Assembly (NCBI RefSeq): GCF_001629735.1
Contig: NZ_CP015224.1
Location: 1,798,001-1,862,000 of the forward strand
Reading direction: 5' to 3'
Length of the DNA stretch: 64,000 nucleotides
From: Lysinibacillus sphaericus
GTDB taxonomy: Bacteria; Bacillota; Bacilli; Bacillales_A; Planococcaceae
Of the stretch, positions 25,709 to 34,031 are shown piece after piece; within the stretch, counting starts at the first letter, position 1; the number at the start of each line of letters is the position of its first letter. Under the pieces are notes generated by a model, which was not told the origin of the DNA, did not search any database, and saw only the letters and a program-made list of their open reading frames with translations. The position numbers were made by a program, and so were the translations under genes.

Positions 25709-26104
25709 TTATGGTGCTACTAATTCAACCTTTATTCTATCAGGGTCCTCAAAATATACAGCGTAATGCTCTTCTCCCCCTCCAAAAGGATGCTTATTGG
25801 CATAAAGAATAGTAACACCCCTTTCTCTTAGTTTCTTTGTCATATCATCCACCTGTTGACGGGAACTTGCATGGAACGCTAAATGATTTAAACCTACACG
25901 ACTTCGATGATAAGCGATATCCATAAACCTTTCTTTCGTTTGGACAAAAACAATATAGGTGTCGTCTATTTTCCAGCTCCGACCACTTTCCCATTCCTGA
26001 AAAGGTTGATAACCTAATTCCTCTAAAAACCATCCCCAAAAATGAATAGTGTTGTGCAAATTAGAAACATTTATTTCTATATGGTGAATAAGTCCTTGTG
26101 ACAA
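25709..26104 (-). CDS. VOC family protein (glyoxalase-like)
   Basis: The 131-residue protein begins SQGLIHHIEINVSNLHNTI and ends AVYFEDPDRIKVELVAP, with the expected metal residues His in HHIEI, His in LNHLAFH and Glu in KVELV. GLNHLAFHASS is the second-half motif. The start codon is TTG 26104, with AAAGGAG 9 bases before it. It lies 36 bases after a GNAT gene on the same strand. Substrate unknown. Confidence 0.85.
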   Translation of the reverse strand: MSQGLIHHIEINVSNLHNTIHFWGWFLEELGYQPFQEWESGRSWKIDDTYIVFVQTKERFMDIAYHRSRVGLNHLAFHASSRQQVDDMTKKLRERGVTILYANKHPFGGGEEHYAVYFEDPDRIKVELVAP

Positions 26105-26140
26105 ATGGATAAGCTCCTTTTCAACAAATTTTTTACCTAT

Positions 26141-26590
26141 TCATTTATTTATCCATTCATATTGAATATCCGGTAAATTCTCTTCATTTTTATACCCTCT
26201 TCCAATAATAGTAAATCCATTCTTTTCATAAAACCGTTGTGCGTTTTTATTTACTTCAAACGTAAATAGTGTTAATCTCCCATTCGACTGTTTTTTTACT
26301 TTGTCTAGTAATGTTTGGCCTACCCCTAATCCTTGATAATCAATATGAATATATAGCTGACTAATTTCACTTTCATTATAAGCAATTATTCCAATGACTT
26401 GATTATCCATTAGCGCTATATCTATTTGAAATTCTTCAAGTAATATATGGTTTAAAAAATAAATATGGCTTTCCATGCTATGCCTTTCTTCCTGGCCAAT
26501 AGCCTGCTTCTTGCTGTCTCGCCACATCATCACGGTTTGTTCCGCATATGTGGGGTTATACGGGATAATTTTAAATGGGTGTTGGTTCAC
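26141..26590 (-). CDS. GNAT family acetyltransferase
   Basis: The 149-residue protein has the acetyl-CoA-binding stretch LYIHIDYQGLGVGQTLLDKV (Q-x-x-G-x-G) and the terminal NKNAQRFYEKNGFTIIGRG. The start is GTG 26590 with GAGG upstream. It is probably co-transcribed with the VOC gene. The substrate is not known. Confidence 0.87.
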   Translation of the reverse strand: MNQHPFKIIPYNPTYAEQTVMMWRDSKKQAIGQEERHSMESHIYFLNHILLEEFQIDIALMDNQVIGIIAYNESEISQLYIHIDYQGLGVGQTLLDKVKKQSNGRLTLFTFEVNKNAQRFYEKNGFTIIGRGYKNEENLPDIQYEWINK

Positions 26591-26684
26591 TATTCCTCTA
26601 CCTCCATGGTATTTGGCAACTGTTATTTATTTATTTCTTTCATTCCCTCACAAACATTTATAGTTTAACATAAATAACCAACCA

Positions 26685-27521
26685 TTATAGAGCATCGTAG
26701 GCTGTCAAAGCATCTTCGATATGCGGGGGTGGTGTCCAAGCATAGCCTGGAGCATTTGTCGTAATAAACAGAAATTTTCGCCCATCTTTTTCCATTAAAG
26801 ATGCTAGACATAACCCTGCCTCTGGCGTATATCCCGTTTTTCCGCCCAAGATTGTTCCATCCATGCCAGGCATTCTCGTAAATAATGAATTAGATATTAG
26901 CAATGCTGTAGGAACATGTGTCGTGTATGTTTTCGAAGTAAATATTCGATAAAAAGTAGGGTTTTCTAATGCATAACGGAGAAGCTTACTAATATCCTGT
27001 AGGCTTGATACATGTGCCTCTTCATGTAGGCCACTTGTATTGACAAAATGCGTAGTGTCCATGCCAAGTTCCTGCGCTTTATTATTCATGTAAGTGACGA
27101 ATTCATCCTCACTGCCAGCGATGGCTTCAGCAAGAGTACCCGATGCATCTGCTCCTGATGCAAGCAATGTGCCATATAATAAATCTTCAATCGTGACAAA
27201 ATCACCTGCATGAAAGCCAGCCATAGAGGCATTTTGAGCTGTATATTTGGCAATTGTTTGTGGTTTGACAATTGTTTGCATTTGTAAATCATCCGTCATT
27301 TCAATCGCAACAATAGCAGTCATAATCTTAGTTAATGAAGCAGGATAAATAATGGCATCCGCATTTTTTTCAAATAATACCTCGCCCTGTTCATTCAGTA
27401 GCAAAGCATTTTTACTATGTAAGGATGGTAGCTCCAGCTGTGCAAACTCTTGTGTTTTGTTTGTATAATAGAAAACGAAAATCACGATAATTATACAGCA
27501 AAATAAGACCGATTTTTTCAT
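26685..27521 (-). CDS. D-alanyl-D-alanine carboxypeptidase (S11 family)
   Basis: This enzyme trims the terminal D-Ala of peptidoglycan stem peptides. A membrane-anchoring or signal segment (VLFCCIIIVIFVFYY) leads the 278-residue protein. PASLTKIMTA carries the SxxK nucleophile, and GGKTGYTPEAG the KTG motif. The second motif, usually SxN, appears as SGA in LLASGADASG, which some S11 enzymes have. NTSGLHEEAH is typical. The C-terminal beta domain of DacA is absent. The gene stands alone. Confidence 0.9.
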   Translation of the reverse strand: MKKSVLFCCIIIVIFVFYYTNKTQEFAQLELPSLHSKNALLLNEQGEVLFEKNADAIIYPASLTKIMTAIVAIEMTDDLQMQTIVKPQTIAKYTAQNASMAGFHAGDFVTIEDLLYGTLLASGADASGTLAEAIAGSEDEFVTYMNNKAQELGMDTTHFVNTSGLHEEAHVSSLQDISKLLRYALENPTFYRIFTSKTYTTHVPTALLISNSLFTRMPGMDGTILGGKTGYTPEAGLCLASLMEKDGRKFLFITTNAPGYAWTPPPHIEDALTAYDAL

Positions 27522-27609
27522 AAAAAACGCCTCCTACACATTATAATAGGCGGCAATTTTGAATATTCCTTAAGTTTAGAAGAAAAAAGCTCCAATACGC
27601 TTTTATCCG

Positions 27610-28224
27610 TTAATAATCATCTTCGAAATTAGAACAAATTCTTGTCACTTCTTGATTAGCTAATTTAAAAAACACATCTTGAGAAACCTCTAATTTAAGT
27701 GCATCTTCTTTATGAAGTCCTGCATAAATCCCTCGTAAAATACGTCCCGTTAGACCGTGTGAGACAACAATCACTTTTGGATGATGCTGCTGAATCTCTT
27801 TAAGCCAAGAGGACAATCTGTTTACTACCTGTTCATAGCTTTCCCCATCTGGCGCATGGAAATACCAATTAAAGGCATCTGTGTTCAACAATAAATTAGG
27901 CCAAGTTTGCTGAATCTCTGGCATTTTTAATCCAGCCCATTGCCCAACTGCCACTTCTGTTAATCGTTGATCAAACTCCACATTATTCTTATCGTAATCA
28001 ATCGTTTCACAAAGTATTTCTGTGCTCTCCACGGCTCTTCCCAGTGGGCTTGATATAATTTTCCAATCATGAGCATGACCGATGAAGGCTTTCAGCATCC
28101 GAGCATTTTGTTGCACTTGCTCTCGACCAAGCTCCGTAAGAGGTGAATCTAGTTGTCCTTGATATCTTCCCTCCGAATTATATTCAGTCTCCCCATGACG
28201 AAGTAAGTAAATCAATTGCTGCAT
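27610..28224 (-). CDS. Histidine phosphatase family protein (phosphoglycerate mutase-like)
   Basis: The 204-residue protein starts MQQLIYLLRHGETEYNSEGR: RHGE carries the phospho-accepting histidine. The second catalytic histidine is in IVVSHGLTGR, and GRAVESTEIL gives the binding arginine. Such enzymes dephosphorylate sugar phosphates or cofactor intermediates (for example alpha-ribazole phosphate), and the substrate cannot be decided. It has its own ribosome site and no clear operon partner. Confidence 0.9.
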   Translation of the reverse strand: MQQLIYLLRHGETEYNSEGRYQGQLDSPLTELGREQVQQNARMLKAFIGHAHDWKIISSPLGRAVESTEILCETIDYDKNNVEFDQRLTEVAVGQWAGLKMPEIQQTWPNLLLNTDAFNWYFHAPDGESYEQVVNRLSSWLKEIQQHHPKVIVVSHGLTGRILRGIYAGLHKEDALKLEVSQDVFFKLANQEVTRICSNFEDDY

Positions 28225-28279
28225 TAATTGGTTCCCCCTATCAATAGCTTACTCTCATCATGTTAGAGGATTCATACTT

Positions 28280-28699
28280 TTAAAGCAATAACATGATATA
28301 AACGAAGCCCAAAAACAAACATAAGGGACTGTATAACTTCGTATCATGTTTAGCAAATTGAGAATGCTTGATGGTTTTAAAAAACCCAACATATTTGAAA
28401 TCACCAATTGCTCGTATACTAAAAACAAAAGCACAGATGATACATCCCACTTTTGAATAGGTGGAGGCAGGGATGGCAGTTATATAACCCCCTTGGACAA
28501 GAATGAGAACACTCGCTGTTAGAACGAGCATCGCCACACTGAGAGTTCCCCATCTTCTAGGACTGAAAACTGCTTGTTGACTGCCTTCTTTCATGGGAAT
28601 AACAGCTCCAGCCCCCCAGCCCCCGCCGAATGCCCAATATACATGAATAATACTTATCAACGATAATAGACACACTGAAACTAGTGATAAAATAAACAT
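28280..28699 (-). CDS. DUF3995 family membrane protein
   Basis: The protein has 139 residues from ATG 28699 (AAAGGGAGG 7 bases before; the longer frame from 28735 lacks a ribosome site). Four helices: FILSLVSVCLLSLISIIHVYW, VAMLVLTASVLILVQGG, VGCIICAFVFSIRAIGDF and LCLFLGFVYIMLLL. HVYWAFGGGWG and RAIGDFKYVGFF are DUF3995 marks. The function is unknown. Its promoter region carries the same palindrome as that of the neighbouring tetR gene, which is strong evidence for TetR control. Confidence 0.85.
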   Translation of the reverse strand: MFILSLVSVCLLSLISIIHVYWAFGGGWGAGAVIPMKEGSQQAVFSPRRWGTLSVAMLVLTASVLILVQGGYITAIPASTYSKVGCIICAFVFSIRAIGDFKYVGFFKTIKHSQFAKHDTKLYSPLCLFLGFVYIMLLL

Positions 28700-28724
28700 A
28701 GTCGTTCCTCCCTTTCTAGTAACA

Positions 28725-28742
28725 ACATACACCATCGTATGT
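28725..28742. promoter_or_regulatory. TetR operator in front of the DUF3995 gene
   Basis: ACATACACCATCGTATGT is a dyad (ACATAC/GTATGT). It agrees at 15 of 18 positions with the dyad in front of the tetR gene (29326-29343). Confidence 0.75.
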
Positions 28743-28803
28743 TTAGAGGATAAATATAGCCCCTAGAAATTTGTTATTTACCTTCTTAGGGACTCATCAA
28801 TTG

Positions 28804-29310
28804 CTATAACAGTAGCTTCACCATTTTCTCTAAATCAAAATGAGGGTTGGCTTCATATCGAGTCATCCAGCCAACATAGGTTAAATAAGCAAGCCTTGCT
28901 CGATCGATTGATTGTTCTCCATCCATACCCTTTTTTTGATAAAGCTTGGCAACACAGTCAATTCGTTGTTCCTCAATTTGAACAATGCGAGTAGCGACAT
29001 GGGCATCATATTTAGACCAAGCATAGATGCCCATTTCTATTTTCTTATCTTTATGAAAACTTATACGCAAGAGCTCTTCTAATGTAGCTCCTTCCTGCTT
29101 CATACTTTCAATAATGGCCTTTGTTGCATGTGTTTCCCAATAATCGAGCATGGCCTCTAATAGTTGCTGATGATCACGAAAATAATGATAAAAGCTGCCT
29201 TTACTAATGTTTAAGGATCGAGCTAGTGCCTCGATACGTACTTTATGTATACCGTCTTCTGCTAATTGTTGTAGGCCAGCTTTTATCCAATCATCTCTCG
29301 TTACTTGCAT
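28804..29310 (-). CDS. TetR-family transcriptional repressor
   Basis: The 168-residue protein has the N-terminal TetR helix-turn-helix (GIHKVRIEALARSLNISKGS, then FYHYFRDHQQLLEAML) and a helical effector domain with cysteine DCVAKLYQKKG. ATG 29310 is preferred; the ATG at 29316 sits directly on AGGAGG. A palindrome covers the likely promoter and occurs again before the DUF3995 gene 61 bases downstream of this gene's stop, so it should repress both. Confidence 0.9.
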   Translation of the reverse strand: MQVTRDDWIKAGLQQLAEDGIHKVRIEALARSLNISKGSFYHYFRDHQQLLEAMLDYWETHATKAIIESMKQEGATLEELLRISFHKDKKIEMGIYAWSKYDAHVATRIVQIEEQRIDCVAKLYQKKGMDGEQSIDRARLAYLTYVGWMTRYEANPHFDLEKMVKLLL

Positions 29311-29325
29311 GATCATCCTCCTGTA

Positions 29326-29343
29326 AAATACGATAGCGTATGT
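29326..29343. promoter_or_regulatory. TetR autoregulatory operator
   Basis: On the minus strand ACATACGCTATCGTATTT, with the core ATACG-N4-CGTAT. It lies 16 bases before the tetR start and matches the copy at 28725-28742. Confidence 0.75.
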
Positions 29344-29376
29344 TTTGTCTTATATTACCACTTTAGTTATGACTCT

Positions 29377-29490
29377 TCAACTTTTCTCGCCTTTATGATG
29401 AACATTGATATGGTTATTCACTGTAAAATTGATGGTGAGCACACGTGGTAAAATAGCACAAACTAGAATAAAGGCTATGAGCTTTTTCAT
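29377..29490 (-). CDS. Possible small exported peptide of 37 residues
   Basis: ATG 29490 stands behind AAAGGGGG (gap of about 6) and opens a frame of 37 codons: MKKLIAFILVCAILPRVLTI, a typical signal-like N-terminus, then a polar tail with NFTVNNHINVHHKGEKS. No family is recognised. The good ribosome site and signal pattern are the only evidence; no comparative support can be given. Confidence 0.4.
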   Translation of the reverse strand: MKKLIAFILVCAILPRVLTINFTVNNHINVHHKGEKS

Positions 29491-29538
29491 TCGCTTCCCC
29501 CTTTTCTTTCGGCATTGTCATTGCTCTGGTATAAAATA

Positions 29539-29571
29539 TAGGAACATCCGAGTTGGACGTTCCTATGCTCT
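29539..29571 (-). terminator. Terminator hairpin of the DinB-type gene
   Basis: TAGGAAC-ATCC and GGAC-GTTCCTA pair around GAGTT; on the minus strand the stem is followed by TATTTTATA. Confidence 0.6.
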
Positions 29572-29583
29572 ACAGAATCCTTT

Positions 29584-30075
29584 TTAACAGTCGCGTTGCC
29601 CTGGCCAGCCCCCTAGCATTTTACTTAGACAGACGATTTGTCCAATATGATAGGCGTCATGCATGGCTATACTCTTCAGTTCAAGTACTAATGTTCGTTC
29701 TCCACGGACCTCCCTCTCCAATTCCTCTTGTGTTGATTTTGCTAATATGTTTTCAAGTTCACGATGTACATACAAATATTCCTCTTTTGTATCCTTCCAA
29801 TTTTGCAACGTCAAAGTTGGTAAACGGAAAGTAGCGTCATTATTTTCTGCCTGCGGTTCATTCTCTGTTTCACCAAAATATCGCATGAGGAGTCGCTTTT
29901 TATAGAAAAGTAAATGACAAACGATTTCCCAAATGGAATTCGTTGTCCCCTCAATCGGTTTCCAGATTGCCTGTTCAAGCGTAATATCCTCTAGCACTTT
30001 TTCAAGCGGTGGAAACCAGTCTTCCTGATCTAAGCAGCTAGTCCATTGTTGTAATAAAAGTGTCTTTACATCCAT
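29584..30075 (-). CDS. DinB/YfiT-like four-helix metalloprotein
   Basis: The 163-residue protein shows the DinB superfamily layout: EGTTNSIWEIVCHLLFYKKR (first metal His in CHLL) and AMHDAYHIGQIVCLSKMLG (second and third His). Members include bacillithiol S-transferases and damage-inducible proteins; which applies is unknown. It is monocistronic. Confidence 0.87.
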   Translation of the reverse strand: MDVKTLLLQQWTSCLDQEDWFPPLEKVLEDITLEQAIWKPIEGTTNSIWEIVCHLLFYKKRLLMRYFGETENEPQAENNDATFRLPTLTLQNWKDTKEEYLYVHRELENILAKSTQEELEREVRGERTLVLELKSIAMHDAYHIGQIVCLSKMLGGWPGQRDC

Positions 30076-30234
30076 TTTCTTTTCCCTCCCATTTAGTGAA
30101 TACTCTTCCTATGTTGAGAACTATTAGACTAGTTGTTTTCTTTTGCTTATTTCGCTCTTTATTCCAGCTAAGGCTTTTAATTTAATTATCGACTAGCCGA
30201 CTCACACTAGAGCAGACCCACAACCATATTATTT

Positions 30235-31923
30235 TTAAAAAGTATTATCAAATAAATTTTCCGCCATGCCCAATAAGATGTCATGCTCCTCAAATGTCAT
30301 CAGCTGTTCCTTTGTAATCGTTGCCTGTTCGATTAGCCGGTTTGACTGAATGGTTACTAGTTTTTCAAATAAGTTTCGAATATAACGACCGTTCGAGAAA
30401 TTAGAGATGTTTTCTATTGGTATTTGATTCAGCTGCCTTTTCATATGATGGGCAAAGGATTCACCATAATGATAGTCATTCGTTTGACAAAGCATAGCAA
30501 AAATCTCATAGAGTTCCTGCGTACTAAAGTTATCAAACTGTACAAAATGATTAAAACGTGATTTAAAGCCTGGATTTGATTGTAAAAATTCATCCATAAG
30601 CTCTGTATAACCGGCTACGATGATCACTAAGTCATCTCGTAAATCCTCCATCGCTTTTAATAAACTATCAATGGCTTCCTTGCCAAACGCATCTTGTTTA
30701 TCATTGATCAAGGAATAAGCTTCATCAATGAAAAGAACACCTCCTTTTGCTTTATGGACCACTTCTTGAACCTTTAATGCTGTCTGTCCCACATATCCTG
30801 CTACAAGTCCTGCACGATCAGTTTCCACAAAATGACCGCTAGATAGTACACCTAGATACTTATAAATTTGACCGATAATACGTGCCACTGTTGTTTTTCC
30901 TGTGCCCGGATTGCCAGAAAACACAAGATGATAGGTAATAGGAAAACTTGTTAAGCCATGGTCCACCCGCAAACTTTGAATTTTTATAAAGTTAATTAAA
31001 TTATGTAGTTCCTTTTTGGCATTTGGCAGACCTACAAGGCTATCCAGCTGCATTTGTAGTTTCTCTATCTCTTGCTCGATTTCAGGCGTAATCCGCAACC
31101 GTTCATCATCGATAAATTCGCCACTGTAAATAAGCTTTCCTTCTTCATTATAAAAGTCACCACGTCCATGCTTTTTGCCCTGCACTAGCTCCCCTATATA
31201 AGAGGCCTGTCCATTTGCATAATAAAGTACTCCTTGTCCTGTCATCGCATCCTCTTTAAACTGGCCTTCAGCTTGTAGGACCCCTTGTCGAGAATAGATT
31301 TTTCCTTTACCATGCTTCATATCTTCAAAGAAGTAGCCTTCATATTGGAGCGTTGTCACACCAAGAGAAAGCTCCTCAGCTGTCGGTGATTCCGTAGAAT
31401 AATAGAGCTTCCCCGCCCCCTGCATATGATGCCAAATAAAATCACCTTCGTACTGTAAAAAACCATTTGGATAGTATTGTTTGCCTTTACCCTTTTTCAT
31501 GCCATGAACAAAATCACCCTCATACTGTGGCTGATTTAAATGAGGATATTGTTCTCGCAAAGAATGATAAGGGGCAATGAGATCTTCTTTATAATATAAA
31601 ACGCCATAACCATCCATTAAATCGTTCCGAAAATGCCCTTCATAATGAATGAAACCATCCTTATATAAAATGCCATGACCTTGTTTTTTATTTTGAATAA
31701 ATTCGCCCTGATAAATAAGTTGCCCTTCTAAATACATCCTGCCATTTCCTTGTTTCATATGATTGACGAATTCACCCTCGAATAATCGTTCACCATCTTG
31801 GTCAAATAATATGCCTTTGCCGTCATAAATATCGTGACCAAAATCATTCTTTTTGACACCACCTTGATACATGATCGTTCCATCTGGATAAAAAAGTTCT
31901 TTTTCTACATGATTATGTGTCAT
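30235..31923 (-). CDS. MORN-repeat protein fused to a CbxX/CfqX-type AAA+ ATPase
   Basis: The first 270 residues consist of about ten MORN-type repeats (for example YDGKGILFDQDGERLFEGEF, GNGRMYLEGQLIYQGEF, GKGKQYYPNGFLQYEGDF), which form an extended beta sheet that binds lipid or protein. The last 290 residues are an AAA+ ATPase of the SpoVK/CbxX/EccA group: FSGNPGTGKTTVARIIG (Walker A), GGVLFIDEAYSL (Walker B), sensor NPGFKSRFNHFVQF with arginine finger. Start ATG 31923 follows AAAGGAAGG; the ATG at 31944 lies upstream of that site. The fusion is unusual for bacteria. The gene is divergent from two small exported protein genes. Confidence 0.92.
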   Translation of the reverse strand: MTHNHVEKELFYPDGTIMYQGGVKKNDFGHDIYDGKGILFDQDGERLFEGEFVNHMKQGNGRMYLEGQLIYQGEFIQNKKQGHGILYKDGFIHYEGHFRNDLMDGYGVLYYKEDLIAPYHSLREQYPHLNQPQYEGDFVHGMKKGKGKQYYPNGFLQYEGDFIWHHMQGAGKLYYSTESPTAEELSLGVTTLQYEGYFFEDMKHGKGKIYSRQGVLQAEGQFKEDAMTGQGVLYYANGQASYIGELVQGKKHGRGDFYNEEGKLIYSGEFIDDERLRITPEIEQEIEKLQMQLDSLVGLPNAKKELHNLINFIKIQSLRVDHGLTSFPITYHLVFSGNPGTGKTTVARIIGQIYKYLGVLSSGHFVETDRAGLVAGYVGQTALKVQEVVHKAKGGVLFIDEAYSLINDKQDAFGKEAIDSLLKAMEDLRDDLVIIVAGYTELMDEFLQSNPGFKSRFNHFVQFDNFSTQELYEIFAMLCQTNDYHYGESFAHHMKRQLNQIPIENISNFSNGRYIRNLFEKLVTIQSNRLIEQATITKEQLMTFEEHDILLGMAENLFDNTF

Positions 31924-32016
31924 TTTATTGCCTTCCTTTATCATTTCAGTATATGCTCAATTATAGCGTGGATAAGAATACATATGTGCGAATTTTTAGA
32001 ATTTAAGGAGAAGAGC

Positions 32017-32448
32017 ATGAAAAAAAGATATAAAATAGTTCTAGGCATTTTACTACCACTACTTATTCTGTATATCTCTACAATGCTGTTAACACGTGAC
32101 ACGGATTTTTCAACGGAGGTTACGGAACGACTTGATGTAGAGGAAATTAAGTCGATTGAAATTATTCGTGCCTCAGATGAAAAGACAATAACGATAACAG
32201 ATGCAACAGAAATGAATCAAATCATGCAGCAACTGAACGAGCAACCATTAAAAAAAGTATGGTTTACTAAATCTAATTTTACAGAGGCTTATTGGATAAC
32301 ATTAGCAATTAACGGCGACCGTGAAGTTGGCTTACGTTTAGATGATGCCGAACATTTATTTGTTTATTTATATGAAGAAAACTATATGAAGGATTACAAA
32401 CTTACAAGTGATTTCGATATGTCATTCATAGAAAAGCTTTTTCAGTAA
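32017..32448 (+). CDS. Membrane-anchored protein of unknown function
   Basis: The 143-residue protein has one N-terminal helix (YKIVLGILLPLLILYISTML) and a soluble extracytoplasmic part with an alternating beta pattern (IKSIEIIRASDEKTITIT, EVGLRLDDAEHLFVYLYEE). TAAGGAG stands before ATG 32017; longer starts upstream have no site. It is divergent from the MORN-AAA gene and followed by a lipoprotein gene on the same strand after 78 bases. No family is recognised. Confidence 0.75.
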   Translation: MKKRYKIVLGILLPLLILYISTMLLTRDTDFSTEVTERLDVEEIKSIEIIRASDEKTITITDATEMNQIMQQLNEQPLKKVWFTKSNFTEAYWITLAINGDREVGLRLDDAEHLFVYLYEENYMKDYKLTSDFDMSFIEKLFQ

Positions 32449-32526
32449 AAAAACATAGACACACTCCATGCTAATGGATATTCCTATCCGTGATATAAGT
32501 TCCCATACCTTTTGAAGGGGGTAAAG

Positions 32527-32895
32527 ATGAGGATTAAACTTTTTATTAGTTCCCTTTGTATGTTGTTCTTATCTGGTTGTATACCAAAGGCTTTGACTTT
32601 TTCAGGTGAAAATGAGAACTGGGAAGTACAGTTTGAGGTAACCTATGACAAAATAAAACAAAAACATTGTGGTGCTACAAGTGGTACTATTCGGTATATA
32701 GGCGATAAACCTCTTCCTAAGCAAATTGACTATACACTCCAGCATGAAACAGAAACTTCTGGTTCAGATTCATTGGATAAAAATGGTGTTTTCATAATGG
32801 CTAACGGATGCTCCAATGCAGTTGAAAGTACAGAGGTTGAAATCACCATAAACTGGGATAACCAAACAGAAACGATACCTTTAACTGTTAGATAA
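32527..32895 (+). CDS. Small lipoprotein of unknown function
   Basis: The 122-residue protein has a lipoprotein signal, MRIKLFISSLCMLFLSGCIP, with lipobox LSGC. The mature part is a beta-rich domain (WEVQFEVTYDKIKQKHCGAT, TSGTIRYIGD, VEITINWDNQTETIPL) with two further cysteines (KHCG, NGCS) that could form a disulphide. GAAGGGGG precedes ATG 32527. A good terminator follows. Confidence 0.8.
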   Translation: MRIKLFISSLCMLFLSGCIPKALTFSGENENWEVQFEVTYDKIKQKHCGATSGTIRYIGDKPLPKQIDYTLQHETETSGSDSLDKNGVFIMANGCSNAVESTEVEITINWDNQTETIPLTVR

Positions 32896-32921
32896 AATAG
32901 AATGGTTTGTCCATAACAAGA

Positions 32922-32956
32922 AAAAGAGAAATCGAAGTCCGATTCCTCTTTTTTAT
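32922..32956 (+). terminator. Intrinsic terminator after the lipoprotein gene
   Basis: AAAAGAGAAATCG pairs with CGATTCCTCTTTTTT around AAGTC, with a clear T-run. Confidence 0.85.
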
Positions 32957-33045
32957 CTGCTAATGATCATTTTGTTGCATAGACTGAAACAAAATTTTAT
33001 ATTCAAAAATGGAGACTCGAAAAAAGGACATTCATTCATTTGATT

Positions 33046-33678
33046 AAATAAAGTAAAGCCGTTGATTTCCACTATGGGCGGACGCTTTCCGCGGGCGGGG
33101 TCGAGCTGCTTCCCTCGCTTCGCTCAGTCCAAGATTTCGTCTTTCCCGCTTTCCCGCTGGAGTCACCGCCCTTCGTTCCCATCAACTTCTACATAAAGTA
33201 CCCCATCTACATAGGTAAATTTTTGAGAAACATCGAAACCTTTGAATTGTGCGAAGTGTCCAAGCCTTTCCCAATGTACAGAAAGTAAGAATCACAAAAA
33301 GCTCATTCAACGCCATATTGGGGAACTGTATGTGGAGGAAGCTGAACATTTATGCCATTCCTATGACATCAAACAAATTTATGCAAGCGTAAAGAAACGA
33401 TTGAGCATGTCTTTGCCGATTCAAAGGAAAAGCATGGAATGTGATGGACAACCTAGAGGTCTGAAAAAATTATCCATGCAGGCGATACTTACTTTTGCTA
33501 CCATGAATTTAAAGAAACTAGCTACTTGGACGTGGCAGGCGGCTTCAAAGAGTTCTTATACTTGAAGAGTCTGTTTTATTGGATATCAAATTACCATTTT
33601 TAAACATAATGAAAGAAAAAAAGTGACAAAAGGAATCGAGTGTGAACTTCTCAATTCCTTTTGTCGACAGTCTGAAAG
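33046..33678 (+). mobile_element. Mini-element of an IS1182-like family, copy 1 (left end lost)
   Basis: It matches the copy at 53902-54544 almost base for base from AAATAAAGTAAAGCCGTTG onward, but the outer terminal repeat at the left is missing and an extra GC-rich block (GGACGCTTTCCGCGGGCGG) is present near 33077. The GC-rich part (33090-33180) differs sharply in composition from its surroundings. It ends in a palindrome (GACAAAAGGAAT...ATTCCTTTTGTC) plus ACAGTCTGAAA. Confidence 0.85.
33242..33565 (+). pseudogene. Relic of an IS1182-like transposase C-terminus (copy 1)
   Basis: The frame gives CAKCPSLSQCTESKNHKKLI, then RHIGELYVEEAEHL, and at the end GLKKLSMQAILTFATMNLKK with LATWTW, all typical of the IS1182 transposase tail. 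Between about 33390 and 33445 another frame gives KETIEHVFAD(or S)KEKHGM, which carries the DDE glutamate region, so there are compensating frameshifts in the middle. The N-terminal two thirds are absent. It cannot encode a working transposase. Confidence 0.82.
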
Positions 33679-33699
33679 GACTTTAATTCATTTACTATA

Positions 33700-34017
33700 T
33701 TATTTTAATCTGACAGCTGTGCCATATACTAATACTTCTGATGTACCATCCATCACGGAAGACGTTGCATAACGAACGCCAACAACAGCATCTGCGCCTA
33801 ATTGTTTGGCCTCTTCCTCCATTGCCTGTGTGGCTATTTCACGGGAGCGCACTAACATTTCAGCATACTCTTTCATCTCTCCGCCCACAATATTTCGAAG
33901 TCCAGCCATCATATCACGCCCAATGTTTCTTGACTGCACAGAATTCCCCTTCACTAAACCTAATGTTTCAATCACTTCTTTTCCAGCTACAACATCTGAC
34001 GTTGCTAATAGCATCAT
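33700..34017 (-). CDS. YbjQ/UPF0145 family protein
   Basis: The 105-residue protein (start at ATG 34017 or 34014, behind GGAGG) has the YbjQ features: ATSDVVAGKEVIETLGLVKG, ARNIG-like SRNIGRDMMAGLRNIVG, EEAKQLGADAVVGVRYATSS. The proteins form beta-rich oligomers, once annotated as heavy-metal binding; their function is uncertain. It is the last gene of a three-gene operon (gaps of 14 and 10 bases). Confidence 0.9.
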   Translation of the reverse strand: MMLLATSDVVAGKEVIETLGLVKGNSVQSRNIGRDMMAGLRNIVGGEMKEYAEMLVRSREIATQAMEEEAKQLGADAVVGVRYATSSVMDGTSEVLVYGTAVRLK

Positions 34018-34031
34018 TATTCCTCCTCGTG

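Noticed and set aside
33090..33180. GC-rich block as a possible structured RNA
   Set aside because: The same block occurs in the second mini-element, so it is best explained as element DNA rather than an RNA gene.
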